Assembly (NCBI GenBank): GCA_963825415.1
Contig: CAWGTD010000013.1
Coordinates: 62,001-126,000, forward strand
Source of the DNA: BP-464 sp963825415
GTDB taxonomy: Bacteria; Actinomycetota; Thermoleophilia; Solirubrobacterales; Solirubrobacteraceae
Reading direction: 5' to 3'
Length of the DNA: 64,000 bases
This document shows positions 17,535 through 26,788 of the stretch, piece by piece. The position numbers and the translations under genes were made by a program. The notes beneath the pieces were generated by a model. It made no database searches, had not been told where the DNA came from, and saw only the letters and a program-made list of their open reading frames with translations. The stretch's first letter is position 1, and each line of letters starts with the position of its first letter.

Positions 17535-18620
17535 GTGTCCTGGTTCTTGGCGTTCGCCGGCTTCGCCGTGCTCATCGTGCTGCACGAGTTCGGGCACTTC
17601 ATGGCGGCCAAGGCCGTCGGGATGCGGGTCGAGCGCTTCTCGCTGTTCTTCGGCCCGATGATCGTCAAGTTCCGCCGCGGCGAGACCGAGTACGGCGTCG
17701 GCGTGATCCCGCTGGGCGGCTACGTGCGCATCACCGGGATGAACCCGCGCGAGGAGCTGGCGCCCGAGGTCCAGCATCGCGCGTACTACCGCCAGAAGCC
17801 CTGGAAGCGGATCGTCGTCATCCTCGCCGGCCCGGCGATGAACGTCCTGATCGCGTTCGTGATCCTGTGGGCGCTGTTCGCCTTCCACGGGCCGTACGTC
17901 TCGACCGACCGCGTCAGGACCGTCAACGAGGGTTCACCGGCCGCGAGCGTGCTGCGCCCGGGCGACCGCATCGTCGCGGTCGACGGGGTCAGGGGTGATC
18001 CGCAGCAGCTGCGCAAGCAGATCTCGACCCACCGTTGCGCGGGCGCGCAGCGCAACGGCTGCGTCGCCGCCGAGGCCGCGCGCCTCACGGTGCTGCGCGA
18101 CGGGCGCACCATCGAGCTGTCTGCGCGGCCGCGCTATTCGACGGCTGATCCGGAGGACCCCAGACCGCTGCTGGGCTTCACCTTCGACGTCACTGGCGAC
18201 CCGGATGGGCTGGGGAAGGGCGCGACCGGCGCCGTCTCGGGCATGTGGCGGGTCACCAAGGGCACCGTCTCGGCGCTCGGCCGCCTCTTCGTCTCCGAGG
18301 AGGCGCGCAAGCAGGTCTCGGGCGTCGTCGGCAGCTACGAGGCCACGCGCCAGGCGATCAAGTTCAACGCGCTCGACGCGCTGAACATCCTGGCGATCAT
18401 CTCGCTGTCGCTGGCGATCGTGAACCTGTTCCCGTTCCTGCCGCTCGACGGCGGCCACGTGTTCTGGGCGATGGCCGAGAAGCTGCGCGGCAAGCCGGTC
18501 CCGTTCTCGGTCATGGAGCGGGCCGGAATAGTCGGATTCATGCTGGTGATCTTCATCTTCCTGATCGGCTTCACCAACGACATCGACCGGCTCCGCGGGG
18601 AGGGCTTCGGGATACGCTAA
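17535..18620 (+). CDS. rseP: RseP/RIP family site-2 zinc metalloprotease
   Basis: The protein is 361 residues. The zinc motif HEFGH lies in the first transmembrane helix. A PDZ domain follows (around residues 130-215, containing GSPAASVLRPGDRIVAVDG). The third metal ligand is in FPFLPLDGGH in a later helix. Such proteases cut membrane-bound anti-sigma factors or remnant signal peptides. An RskA-like membrane protein at 35.6 kb is a conceivable substrate, but nothing here proves it. The GTG start follows dxr by 2 bases. Confidence 0.93.
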   Translation: MSWFLAFAGFAVLIVLHEFGHFMAAKAVGMRVERFSLFFGPMIVKFRRGETEYGVGVIPLGGYVRITGMNPREELAPEVQHRAYYRQKPWKRIVVILAGPAMNVLIAFVILWALFAFHGPYVSTDRVRTVNEGSPAASVLRPGDRIVAVDGVRGDPQQLRKQISTHRCAGAQRNGCVAAEAARLTVLRDGRTIELSARPRYSTADPEDPRPLLGFTFDVTGDPDGLGKGATGAVSGMWRVTKGTVSALGRLFVSEEARKQVSGVVGSYEATRQAIKFNALDALNILAIISLSLAIVNLFPFLPLDGGHVFWAMAEKLRGKPVPFSVMERAGIVGFMLVIFIFLIGFTNDIDRLRGEGFGIR

Positions 18621-18625
18621 CCAGC

Positions 18626-20434
18626 ATGGGGAGCGAGACTGCTGCGAAGCGGGCGGTGGATGCCGCCACCATCGCCGAGGCCTTTCGGCTGACGGCCTCC
18701 GAGCGCGAGGGCGACGTCGCCGTCCGGACGCTGGACGGCTCGACCGAATGGACCTGGGGAGACCTCCGCGACCGGGTCGACCGGCTCGCCGACGGCCTGC
18801 ACGGCCTCGGCGTCCGCAAGGGCGATTCGGTCGCGCTGATGCTCGGCAACCGGCCCGAGTTCCACCTCGCCGACCTCGCGGTGGTGATGCTCGGCGCGAC
18901 CCCGTTCTCGATCTACATGACCTACGCGCCCAACCAGATCGCGTTCGTGGTGGGCGATGCCGGGGCCAAGGTCCTGATCACCGAGGGGCAGTTCGTCGAC
19001 AACGTCGTCGAGGCGCGCAAGGAGCTGCCCGACCTCGAGCACGTGATCGTGGTCGACGGCGAGGCGCCCGAGGGAGGCATGACGCTCGAGCAGGCGATGG
19101 CGGCGGGCGACGGCTCGTTCGACGTCGAGGCGTCGGTGCGCGACATCGGCCCCGAGGACGTCCTGACCCTGATCTACACGTCGGGGACCACCGGGCCGCC
19201 GAAGGGCGTCCAGCTGTCGCATCGCAACCTGCTGGCAGCCGTCCAGGGCATCGAGGACCTCATCGAGCTGCCGCGCGACGGCCGCGTCGTGTCGTGGCTG
19301 CCCAACGCGCACGTGGCGGAGCGCAACGCCCACCACTACATCCCGATCGTCTTCGGGCTGAGCGTCACCACCGTGTCCGATCCGCGCAAGGTCCTCGAAG
19401 CGCTGCCGCAGGTGCACCCGAGCTGGTTCTTCGCCGTCCCGCGCATCTGGGAGAAGCTCAAGGCCGGCCTGGAGACGATGCTCGCCGGCCAGCCCGAAGA
19501 GCAGCGCGAGCCGATGGAGACCGCGCTGCGCGACGCGATCGAGAAGGTCCGCCTCGAGCAGCGTGGCGAGCCCGTGCCCGACGACCTGCGCCAGCGGGTC
19601 GAGGAGGCCGACGAGAAGTACTTCGCCGGCCTGCGCGCGATGCTCGGGCTCGACCAGGTCGTGGCCATCAACGTGGGCGCCGCCCCGACACCGATCGAGG
19701 TCCTCGAGTTCTTCCACGCCATCGGCCTGCCGCTCTCGGAGCTGTGGGGGATGAGCGAGACCTGCGGCGCCGGCACCGTCAACCCGCCCGACCGGATCAA
19801 GATCGGCACGGTCGGGCCCGCGGCGCCGGGCGTGGAGATCAAGCTCGACACCGACGGCGAGGTGCTGATCCGCTCCGACGTGGTGATGCTCGGCTACCGC
19901 AACCTGCCCGACAAGACCGCGGAGACGTTCACCGAGGACGGCTGGCTGCGGACCGGGGACATCGGCGAACTCGACGACGACGGCTACCTGAAGATCGTCG
20001 ACCGCAAGAAGGAGCTGATCATCAATGCCGCCGGCAAGAACATGTCGCCGGCGAACATCGAGGCGGCGCTGAAGACGGCCTCGCCGCTGATCGGGCAGGC
20101 GGCCGTGATCGGCGACGGGCGCTCCTACAACACCGCGCTGATCGTGCTCGACTCCGACTTCGCGCCGGCGTGGGCGGCGAAGCTCTCCGACCCGTCCGTG
20201 GAGGACTCCTCGCTGGAGGCGCTGGCGACCGAGGAACGCGTGCGCGACGAGGTCGCCAAGGGCGTCGAGCAGGCCAACGCCAAGCTGGCGCGTGTCGAGC
20301 AGATCAAGAAGTTCACGATCGTCCAGGGCGATTGGCTGCCCGGTGGCGACGAGCTGACGCCGACGATGAAGCTCAAGCGCAAGCCGATCGCCGAGAAGTA
20401 CACCTCGGAGATCGAGGCGATGTACGCGAGCTAG
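18626..20434 (+). CDS. Long-chain fatty acid-CoA ligase (AMP-forming)
   Basis: The protein is 602 residues. The AMP-binding motif is YTSGTTGPPKGV, followed by GWLRTGDIGELDDDGYLKI and KELIINAAGKNMSP, typical of very/long-chain acyl-CoA synthetases of the FadD15 type. It activates fatty acids to acyl-CoA through an acyl-adenylate. The ATG is 5 bases after the rseP stop. Its substrate could feed the WS/DGAT enzyme at 39 kb. Its 3' end overlaps the convergent GGDEF-EAL gene. Confidence 0.9.
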   Translation: MGSETAAKRAVDAATIAEAFRLTASEREGDVAVRTLDGSTEWTWGDLRDRVDRLADGLHGLGVRKGDSVALMLGNRPEFHLADLAVVMLGATPFSIYMTYAPNQIAFVVGDAGAKVLITEGQFVDNVVEARKELPDLEHVIVVDGEAPEGGMTLEQAMAAGDGSFDVEASVRDIGPEDVLTLIYTSGTTGPPKGVQLSHRNLLAAVQGIEDLIELPRDGRVVSWLPNAHVAERNAHHYIPIVFGLSVTTVSDPRKVLEALPQVHPSWFFAVPRIWEKLKAGLETMLAGQPEEQREPMETALRDAIEKVRLEQRGEPVPDDLRQRVEEADEKYFAGLRAMLGLDQVVAINVGAAPTPIEVLEFFHAIGLPLSELWGMSETCGAGTVNPPDRIKIGTVGPAAPGVEIKLDTDGEVLIRSDVVMLGYRNLPDKTAETFTEDGWLRTGDIGELDDDGYLKIVDRKKELIINAAGKNMSPANIEAALKTASPLIGQAAVIGDGRSYNTALIVLDSDFAPAWAAKLSDPSVEDSSLEALATEERVRDEVAKGVEQANAKLARVEQIKKFTIVQGDWLPGGDELTPTMKLKRKPIAEKYTSEIEAMYAS

Positions 20435-22860
20435 CTGGCAAGCGCGGCGAGCAAGCGGGAGCTGCCGGCCGATCATCGCGTCGATGCCGGCCGCCGGCTG
20501 GGGGCGCGCGAAGTAATAGCCCTGCGCCAGCTCGCACCCCGCGCCGGTCAGCCACGCGAGCTGTTCGGCGGTCTCGACGCCCTCGGCGACGGCCCGCAAC
20601 CCGAGCGTCCGCGCCATGGCCAGCAACGCCTCGGTGATCTCACCTGCGCGCGCGTCGCGTTGGCGCCCGGTCACGAAGCTCCGGTCGATCTTCAGGCCGT
20701 CGAAGTGGAAGCGCTCCAACGAGCTCAGCGACGAGAAGCCGGTGCCGAAGTCGTCGAGCTCGATCTCTACGCCCAACGAACGTAGACCCGCGAGCGCCTG
20801 CTCGGTGGAGCGCCCGGCGTCGAGCAGAGCGCTCTCGGTGATCTCGGCGCAGAGGGAGCCGGGCGGCATCCGATGCCGCGCGGTCAGGCCCGCCACGAGC
20901 TCCAGGAGATAGGGGTCGTTGAGCTGACGCGGGGAGAGGTTGACCGCCACCCCGGGGGAGTCGGTGCCATGGAGCTCGCGCCAGTGTGCCCACTGCGCGC
21001 ATGCCCGCTCCAGCACCCAGCGGCCGAGCTCCACGATGAAGCCGGTGTCCTCGGCGATCGGGATGAACTCCAGCGGCGAGACCCAGCCCAGCCCCGGGTG
21101 ATTCCAGCGACACAGCGCCTCGAACCGCACGGCGCGGGCGTCGGCGACCGCCACGATCGGCTGCCAGTAGAGCTCGATCTCCTCGCGCGCGAGCGCCCCG
21201 CCGAGCGCGCGCTCGAGCTGGGCGCGGGCGCTGGCGCCGGCACGCATCGCCGGGCTCGCGAGCTCCTCGGCGTCGCGACCGGCGTCCTTGGCGCGGTACA
21301 TCGCGACGTCGGCGTCGCGCAAGAGGGCCGCGGCGTCGTCAGTTCGCCCCGGCGGGCAGCGCGACCCCGACGCTGGCGGTGATCGACACCGACGTCGTGC
21401 CGACGTCGAGTGGCCGGGCGAGGGCGACGCGCAGCCGACGTGCGACCTCCAGGGCGCCGTCACCGTCGCGCACGTCCTCGCAGAGCACGGCGAACTCGTC
21501 GCCGCCCAGCCGCGCGACGGTGTCACCGGGCCGCAGAGCCTCGTCGATGCGGGCCCCGGCCAGCCGCAGCACCTCGTCGCCGACCTCGTGGCCGTAGGTG
21601 TCGTTGACAGCCTTGAAGCGGTCGATGTCGACGAACAGGACCGCGACGGTGCTCATCGCTGCGCCGGGCGCGCACGAGTGCATGCTCGGAGACGGTCGAG
21701 CAGGACGCGGCGGTTCGGCAGCCCGGTCAGGTAAGTCGTGCTGGGCCATGTGGAGCGTCTGCTCGTAATGGCTCGCCGCCTCCAGCGCCGCCTGGGCCTG
21801 GTCGGCGAACAGCCGCAGCGCCTGTAGGCGCGCGGTGTCGGGTCGCAGGCAGTCGCGGGGGTCGTCGGGCCAGATGAAGCCGATGATGCGTCCGGACGGG
21901 TCCCGAAGCGGCACGAGCAGCCAGTGGCGGCGCCAGCCCCACGGCCCGCTGCCGTTGCGCTGCGAGCGGTATCCGCCGTCGGCCATGCCGAGCAGGGAGA
22001 GGGCGTCGGTGCGCTCGAGCAGATGGCAGCCGTGCTCGGAGTGCTCGGGCCGGAAGATCGCGTCGAGCTGAGCCGAGCGTGAAGGGCGGCCGTGGGGACC
22101 TCGTCCCAGCCGACCTGGGCAGCCGGTGCAGAGCTCGCCATCTCGTCGGCGAGCTCGATCGCCACGCGCTCGAACCCCAGCGCGTCGCGAATCCCGGCGC
22201 AGACCGTCTCCAGGACGCGGGCTCCGGACCGTGCGTCGGCGAGGGTGGTCGAGACCGCGAGCAGATGCTCGAGCGCCGCGCGGTGCTCGGCGTCGCGGGA
22301 GGCCTCGCGCGCCTGGTGAAGCGCGGCCCCGGCGGCGTTGGCCACCGCGACGAGGGCGTCGATGTCGGAGTCGGTGGGGCGCATGCCCGCGACGGGATCG
22401 TCGACGCTCAAGCACCCCGACGATCTCCTCGTCGCCGCCGCGCATCACCACCAGCAGCCCGTCCTGCGGGTGCCATGCGTCCGGGTGGGCGGGGGCCGGT
22501 GCGCGGTATTCGCGGACCAGCAGGTCCGACGCGGCGAAGACGCCCGCGTCGTGAGGGATGAAGTACGCGCCGTTGCGCGCGAAGCGGTCGGAGAACAGCG
22601 GCGCCCACTCACTCCCACGTCTGGCTCGCGCCGAGCAGCAGCTCGCGGGCCTCGGGATTGCCGTGCACGACCGCCACCTCGAAGTCGTCCCACGCGCGCC
22701 GGTGCGCGTTGACCACCACCGTGCCCCATCCGAGGTGCTCGCTGACCATCGCACCGACGCGTTCGAGGACGGCGGCGAGGTCCTCGGGCGTGCGAACCGA
22801 GCGCGAGGCCTCGTAGGCCTCGCGCAGGGGTGCAAACAGGGACAGGTCGGGGGCGGGCAT
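20431..22860 (-). pseudogene. GAF-GGDEF-EAL c-di-GMP protein broken by about seven frameshifts
   Basis: Piecing frames together gives about 808 residues. An N-terminal region (MPAPDLSLFAPLREAYE) and GAF-like domain are followed by a GGDEF domain (DYLTGLPNRR, FVDIDRFKAVND, ARLGGDEFAVL) and an EAL domain (RFEALCRWNHP, LDDFGTGFSSLSSL, DGLKIDRSFV, EGVETAEQL). All key catalytic motifs survive, so it could be a diguanylate cyclase/phosphodiesterase. Shifts occur near 22612, 22407, 22080, 21735, 21670, 21350 and 20455. Five look like +1 and two like -1, and the net change restores the frame. It is either a real decaying gene or a low-quality patch. Confidence 0.7.
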
Positions 22861-22871
22861 CCGCCTTTATG

Positions 22872-22899
22872 TGATCGACCGATCAGAACCGCCTCTTGA
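22872..22899 (-). promoter_or_regulatory. Possible sigma-28/WhiG-type promoter for the GGDEF-EAL gene
   Basis: On the minus strand TCAAG (22899-22895) is followed by 15 bases and GTCGATCA (22879-22872). It resembles the FliA/WhiG-type TAAA-N15-GCCGATAA pattern, with 6 of 8 -10 bases matching. The ATG is 11 bases downstream after an AAAGGCGG-like ribosome site. Confidence 0.3.
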
Positions 22900-22925
22900 G
22901 GCGCTGCGATAGCGTCGGGAGCCCG

Positions 22926-23990
22926 ATGACCGACCTCGATGCGCTGGTCAACGTGGCCGACTTCGAGGCGGCCGCCGCCGGCCTGCTCGAAGCGGGTCTG
23001 CTCGGCTATTACGCGGGCGGTGCCTGCGACGAGCGCACGCTGGCCGCCAACGTCGACGCCTTCGCCCGCCGGCGCCTTCGCCCGCGGGTCCTGGTGGACG
23101 TCAGCAAGGTGACAGCGGCGACCACCGTGCTGGGCGCCGAGGTGTCGATGCCGGTCCTCGTGGCGCCCACGGCGCTGCATCGCATGGCGCACCCCGACGG
23201 CGAGCCCGCAATGGCCCGGGCCGCGGCCGCGGCGGGGACGATCTACTGCCTGTCGACACTGGCGACGTCACGGCCGGCCGAGGTGGCCGCTGAGGCGCCG
23301 CCGGCCCCACGGTGGTTCCAGGTCTACTGCTTTCGCGACCGGGCCGTGACCGAGGCGCTGGTCGACGAGGCCGTCGAGCACGGGTTCGGCGCTCTGGTCC
23401 TCACCGTCGACGCGCCCAGGGCCGGCCGCCGCGAGCGCGACCTGCGCACCGGCTTCGCGGTTCCCGAGGCGGTCGACATGCCGGCGGTGCGGGCCGCCAC
23501 CGGCGCGCCGCGCTGTCCCTCGCCGGCCGAGTTCTTCTCCCTGTTGGCTCTGGACACCGATTGGTCGGTCGTCGGGGAGCTGGCGGCCCGCGGGCTGCCG
23601 GTGGTCGTCAAGGGGATCCAGACCGCCGAGGACGCGGCGCTGGCCTGTGAGCACGGCGCGGCGGCGATCGTGGTCTCGAACCACGGCGGCCGCCAGCTCG
23701 ACGGCGTCGCCGCGTCGATCGACGTGCTGCCGGAGGCCGTCGAGGCCGTCGCGGGGCGCCTGGAGGTGCTGGTGGACGGCGGCGTGCGGCGGGGCACCGA
23801 CGTCCTGGTGGCGCTTGCCCTCGGCGCTCGCGCCGTGATGGTCGGCCGGCCGGCACTGTGGGGCCTCGCCGTAGGTGGCGAGGCGGGTGCGCTGCGCGTG
23901 CTCGAGCTGCTGCGAGAAGAGGTGGAGCTGGGCCTGACGCTGCTGGGCGCGCCGACGCCTGCTGACGTGACGCGCGCGCATGTTGAGTAG
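22926..23990 (+). CDS. FMN-dependent alpha-hydroxy acid oxidase family protein
   Basis: The protein is 354 residues. It carries VLVAPTALHRMAHPDGE, the catalytic histidine in VVSNHGGRQLD, and VDGGVRRGTDVLVALALGA, which bind FMN and the substrate carboxylate. The family includes lactate oxidase, lactate monooxygenase, glycolate oxidase and mandelate dehydrogenase; the sequence alone does not choose among them. The start chosen is ATG at 22926 because the conserved domain begins there. A candidate -10 TAGCGT lies 10 bases upstream. It diverges from the GGDEF-EAL gene. Confidence 0.85.
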   Translation: MTDLDALVNVADFEAAAAGLLEAGLLGYYAGGACDERTLAANVDAFARRRLRPRVLVDVSKVTAATTVLGAEVSMPVLVAPTALHRMAHPDGEPAMARAAAAAGTIYCLSTLATSRPAEVAAEAPPAPRWFQVYCFRDRAVTEALVDEAVEHGFGALVLTVDAPRAGRRERDLRTGFAVPEAVDMPAVRAATGAPRCPSPAEFFSLLALDTDWSVVGELAARGLPVVVKGIQTAEDAALACEHGAAAIVVSNHGGRQLDGVAASIDVLPEAVEAVAGRLEVLVDGGVRRGTDVLVALALGARAVMVGRPALWGLAVGGEAGALRVLELLREEVELGLTLLGAPTPADVTRAHVE

Positions 23991-24029
23991 GTTGCACCGC
24001 TGCACTTGGAGGCGAACGTAGGAGGCAAC

Positions 24030-24545
24030 GTGCGGTTCAGGTTCGCGGCTGGGGCTTTCCTGGTCACAACGGCAGCAGTGATTCTGGCGCTCTCTGGGGG
24101 CCGGTCCGACAACGCTGCCCGTGCGCAGACCCCGACGTCGTCGCACGGATGCTCCAAGAGTCCCCAGAAGGCGACCGGTGGGTTCAGCGCGCGTCTGACC
24201 ACCCCGGGGCATCACCCGTCGAAGTGGCGCTACACCTACATCCCTGACCAGGGCAAGAAGGCCTGGGCCGCTCTCTGGCCGATCAAGATCACGGCGAGTC
24301 GAGGCGGGCGCGCGATCTCCGGCGGGAAGATCAGCTACCAGTTCCTCTTCAATGGGCGGATCGTCGCGTGCCGCACGGTCCTGAAGCCATACGTGCCGAG
24401 GTTCCGCAGCGGCGTGTTCCGCGACCGGATCGACTGGCCCGAGCGGTCGGTGGGCATCCCGCTGACCTTCCGCGTCGTGGTCCGCACCCGCTACGGGCTG
24501 CGGAACATGGACTACGCGGTCCGGGTCAGCCCTCGCAAGAAATAA
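24030..24545 (+). CDS. Secreted protein of unknown function
   Basis: The protein is 171 residues. GTG at 24030 is preferred because GGAGG lies 5-8 bases upstream. The N-terminus is a signal peptide (VRFRFAAGAFLVTTAAVILAL, then small residues and AARAQ). The mature part looks like a beta-sandwich of Ig-like type, with SRGGRAISGGKISYQFLFNG and a basic tail, and contains two cysteines. I do not recognise a family. It overlaps the convergent methyltransferase gene by 20 bases. Confidence 0.6.
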   Translation: MRFRFAAGAFLVTTAAVILALSGGRSDNAARAQTPTSSHGCSKSPQKATGGFSARLTTPGHHPSKWRYTYIPDQGKKAWAALWPIKITASRGGRAISGGKISYQFLFNGRIVACRTVLKPYVPRFRSGVFRDRIDWPERSVGIPLTFRVVVRTRYGLRNMDYAVRVSPRKK

Positions 24546-25168
24546 CGGCGATCCACGACTTGACGACGGGGCCGAGGCGCTCGGCCTGAACCCGCGCGCC
24601 TTCAAACAGCGAGGCCAGCTCGGCGCGGCGCAGCAGCGCGATCTCCTCCCAGTCGCCGGCGGCACCGAGGCGCCAGTAGGGCCGGCGCAGCGACGGCGGC
24701 AGCCAGTGGGCGAAGGGCAGCAGGGCGTGCGGCTCGATCGGAAACGAGAAGGCGGGGGTCTGGACGTAGAGGCCCCGGGCGACGCGTCGCAGTTCGGCCG
24801 CGAAAGCCGGCCGGCGCGCCGGCGCGACGTGTTCGATGACGCTCGAGGAATAGGCCAGGTCGAACGCGCCGTCGTCGAACGGCAGGCGCTCGGTGGCGTC
24901 GGCGCGCACGAACGGGCCGGGGTAGTCGGGCCGTTCGACGAGGTCGACCCCCGTGATGTCGAGGTCGGGCTCGAGCGCGCGCAGGCCCAGCGTGCCGCAG
25001 CCCGACGTCGACCACCCGGGCGCCCGGCGGAAGGGCCGGAAACAGCGCGGCGTGGCGGCGGGCGCGGGTGCGCGCCGCCACCGGTGAGGCCAGGCGCGCC
25101 AGCGGTCCGCGGGCCGTCCCATAAACCGCCGGCTTGCGGCCAACCTCCGGTCCAGCGTCGCGTTTCAC
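24526..25168 (-). CDS. Class I methyltransferase, frameshifted
   Basis: Starting at GTG 25168 (a GGAGGA site lies 10 bases before it), the frame reads to PPGARVVDVG and is then lost at CCC 25001-25003. Deleting one base restores VVDVGCGTLGLRALEPD and continues to the stop at 24526, 213 residues. DVGCGTLG is SAM motif I and ERLPFDDGAFDLAYSSSVIEHV is the post-motif typical of Methyltransf_11. The acceptor is unknown. Alternative starts upstream are possible because the frame stays open. Confidence 0.65.
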
Positions 25169-25204
25169 CGGGTAAGAGTCCTCCAACCAAAGGAGTCGTG
25201 CCCG

Positions 25205-25348
25205 ATGTTGTGGCTCATATTGGCTGTGATCCTGCTGGTCATCGCGATCGCGGGCGGCGCCATCGTCCACCCGATCCTCTTCGCGTTGGCGATCGTCGCT
25301 CTCTTCATGTTCGTGTCCGGTTTCCGGGGGCGCGGCGCGACGTACTGA
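25205..25348 (+). CDS. Very small hydrophobic membrane protein (lmo0937/DUF5670-like)
   Basis: This 47-residue protein is nearly all hydrophobic: MLWLILAVILLVIAIAG forms one helix and ILFALAIVALFMFVSGF a second, with a short basic end RGRG. The MLW start, the two helices and the size resemble the lmo0937/DUF5670 group of stress-associated small membrane proteins; the resemblance is by pattern only. AAAGGAG at 25189-25195 sits 9 bases before the ATG, one of the best ribosome sites in the window, which argues that it is translated. Confidence 0.65.
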   Translation: MLWLILAVILLVIAIAGGAIVHPILFALAIVALFMFVSGFRGRGATY

Positions 25349-25380
25349 CCCTTTCTCCGTCGAAGGACGGGCACCGCTGA

Positions 25381-25418
25381 GAGGCCACGACCCCACCCTA
25401 GAATGGGGTCGTGGCCTC
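25381..25418. promoter_or_regulatory. ispG promoter inside a perfect 15-bp palindrome
   Basis: The arms 25381-25395 and 25404-25418 are perfectly complementary around an 8-base loop, and GCTG/CAGC extends the pairing after a bulge. TAGAAT (25399-25404) is a near-consensus -10 box 6 bases before the ispG GTG at 25411, so the start codon and the -10 both lie within the repeat. This suggests a leaderless transcript with an operator-like palindrome. No T-tract follows, so it is unlikely to be a terminator. Confidence 0.55.
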
Positions 25419-26695
25419 AGCGCGACAGATCCACGTCGGCGGCGTGCCGATCGGGGGCGGGGCCCCCGTAGCCGTGCAGACGATGACCAAGACCGAGACC
25501 GCCAACGTCTCGGCCACCATGGACCAGATCCGGCGGGTCGCCGAGGCCGGCGCGGACATCGTGCGCTGCGCCGTTCCCCGCGAGGAGGACGCCGAGGCCC
25601 TGCGGACGATCGTGGCCCAGTCGCCGATCCCCGTGATCGCCGACATCCACTTCAACCACACGCTGGCCCTGAAGGCGATCGAGGCCGGCGCGCACTGCAT
25701 CCGCCTGAACCCGGGCAACATCGGCGGGCCCGACAAGGTCGCCGAGGTCGTGGGCCGCGCGACCGCCGCCGGGCGTGCCGCTGCGCATCGGCGTCAACTC
25801 CGGCTCGCTGCCCCGCCACCTGCACGAGCTCGAGCGCGACAACCCCGTCGAGGCGCTCGTGGGCGCCGCCGTCGAGTTCGTCGAGCTGATGCACCGCCTG
25901 GACTTCTACGACTTCAAGGTGTCGATCAAGTCGACGTCGGTGCCCTACACGATCGCCTCCAACAGGCTGCTCAGCGAACGCATCGACCACCCGCTGCACC
26001 TCGGGATCACCGAGGCGGGCACGAAGTGGTCGGGCTCGCTGAAGAGCGCGGTCGGCCTCGGGACGCTGCTCGCCGACGGGATCGGCGACACGATCCGGAT
26101 CTCGCTGTCGACCTTCCACGCCGAGGAGGAGGTCAAGGTCGCCTGGGAGATCCTCAAGGCGCTGAAGCTGCGCGAGCGCGGCCCGGTGCTGATCGCGTGC
26201 CCGACGTGCGGCCGGCTCCAGTTCGACATGGACACGGTCGTCGCCGAGATCGAGGAGCGGCTGCGCGCCTACGACGACCCGATCGAGGTCGCGGTCCTCG
26301 GCTGTGCGGTCAACGGCATCGGCGAGGCCTCGCACGCCGACTTCGGGATCGCCGGCGCCAAGAACATGGGGGTCGTCTACTCCCGCGGCCAGGCGCTGCG
26401 CAAGGTGCCCCAGGAGCAGCTCGTCGACGTCCTCTTCGAGGAGATCGACAAGTACTACGCCGCCGGCAAGCAGCTGGTGGTCGACGCCGAGCAGGCCGCC
26501 GCGGGCGCGGCGCTGCTCGCCGAGATCGAGGCCGAGAACGCCGGCGAGATGACGCCGGAGCGCATGGCCGCGCTGGAGCATTCGGCCAGCGAAGAGCACG
26601 GCGGGGGCGACGACGTCCTCCAGCCGCCCGCCGCAGCGCCGGCGCTGGACGAGGCGACCTCACCGGTCACCGGCCGGCGCTTCTCGCGCGCCTAG
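25411..26695 (+). CDS. ispG: 4-hydroxy-3-methylbut-2-enyl diphosphate synthase, frameshifted
   Basis: This enzyme of the MEP pathway converts MEcPP to HMBPP using a [4Fe-4S] cluster. The first part (VGGVPIGGGAPVAVQTM, VIADIHFNHTLAL, CIRLNPGNIGG) and the second part (LRIGVNSGSL, GITEAGTKWSGSLKSAVGLG, CPTCGRLQF, GCAVNGIGEA) are in different frames. Removing one G from GGG 25771-25773 joins them as TAAGVPLRIGVN, giving 427 residues. Cluster cysteines are in CPTC and GCAV. The usual NGPGEA reads NGIGEA. The gene is normally essential when no mevalonate pathway exists, so a real lesion is unlikely. Confidence 0.9.
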
Positions 26696-26788
26696 GAGCT
26701 GGCGAAGAACCGACGGTCGTCCCGGGACTGTCGATCCGGCGCCGCGGAGCGGCCGTATCCGGGCGGCCGAGTTCTTCGACAGGCTCCT
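26696..26788. repeat. Imperfect inverted repeat between convergent genes
   Basis: The intergenic ends carry roughly complementary segments (AGGAGCTGGCGAAGAAC near 26695-26711 and GTTCTTCGACAGGCTCCT near 26771-26788) around a GC-rich 59-base middle. This could fold as a long stem between the ispG and glycoside-hydrolase-like stops. No T-run follows on either strand, so termination is uncertain. Confidence 0.3.

Noticed and set aside
18617..20430. C-terminal extension of the EAL frame antisense to the acyl-CoA ligase
   Set aside because: After the EAL domain the frame has no recognisable motifs and mirrors the ligase gene. A frameshift near 20455 gives a natural stop at 20431.
26696..26788. 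Bidirectional terminator between ispG and the glycoside hydrolase-like gene
   Set aside because: The inverted repeat is imperfect with a loop of about 59 bases and no T-run, so only a repeat is reported.
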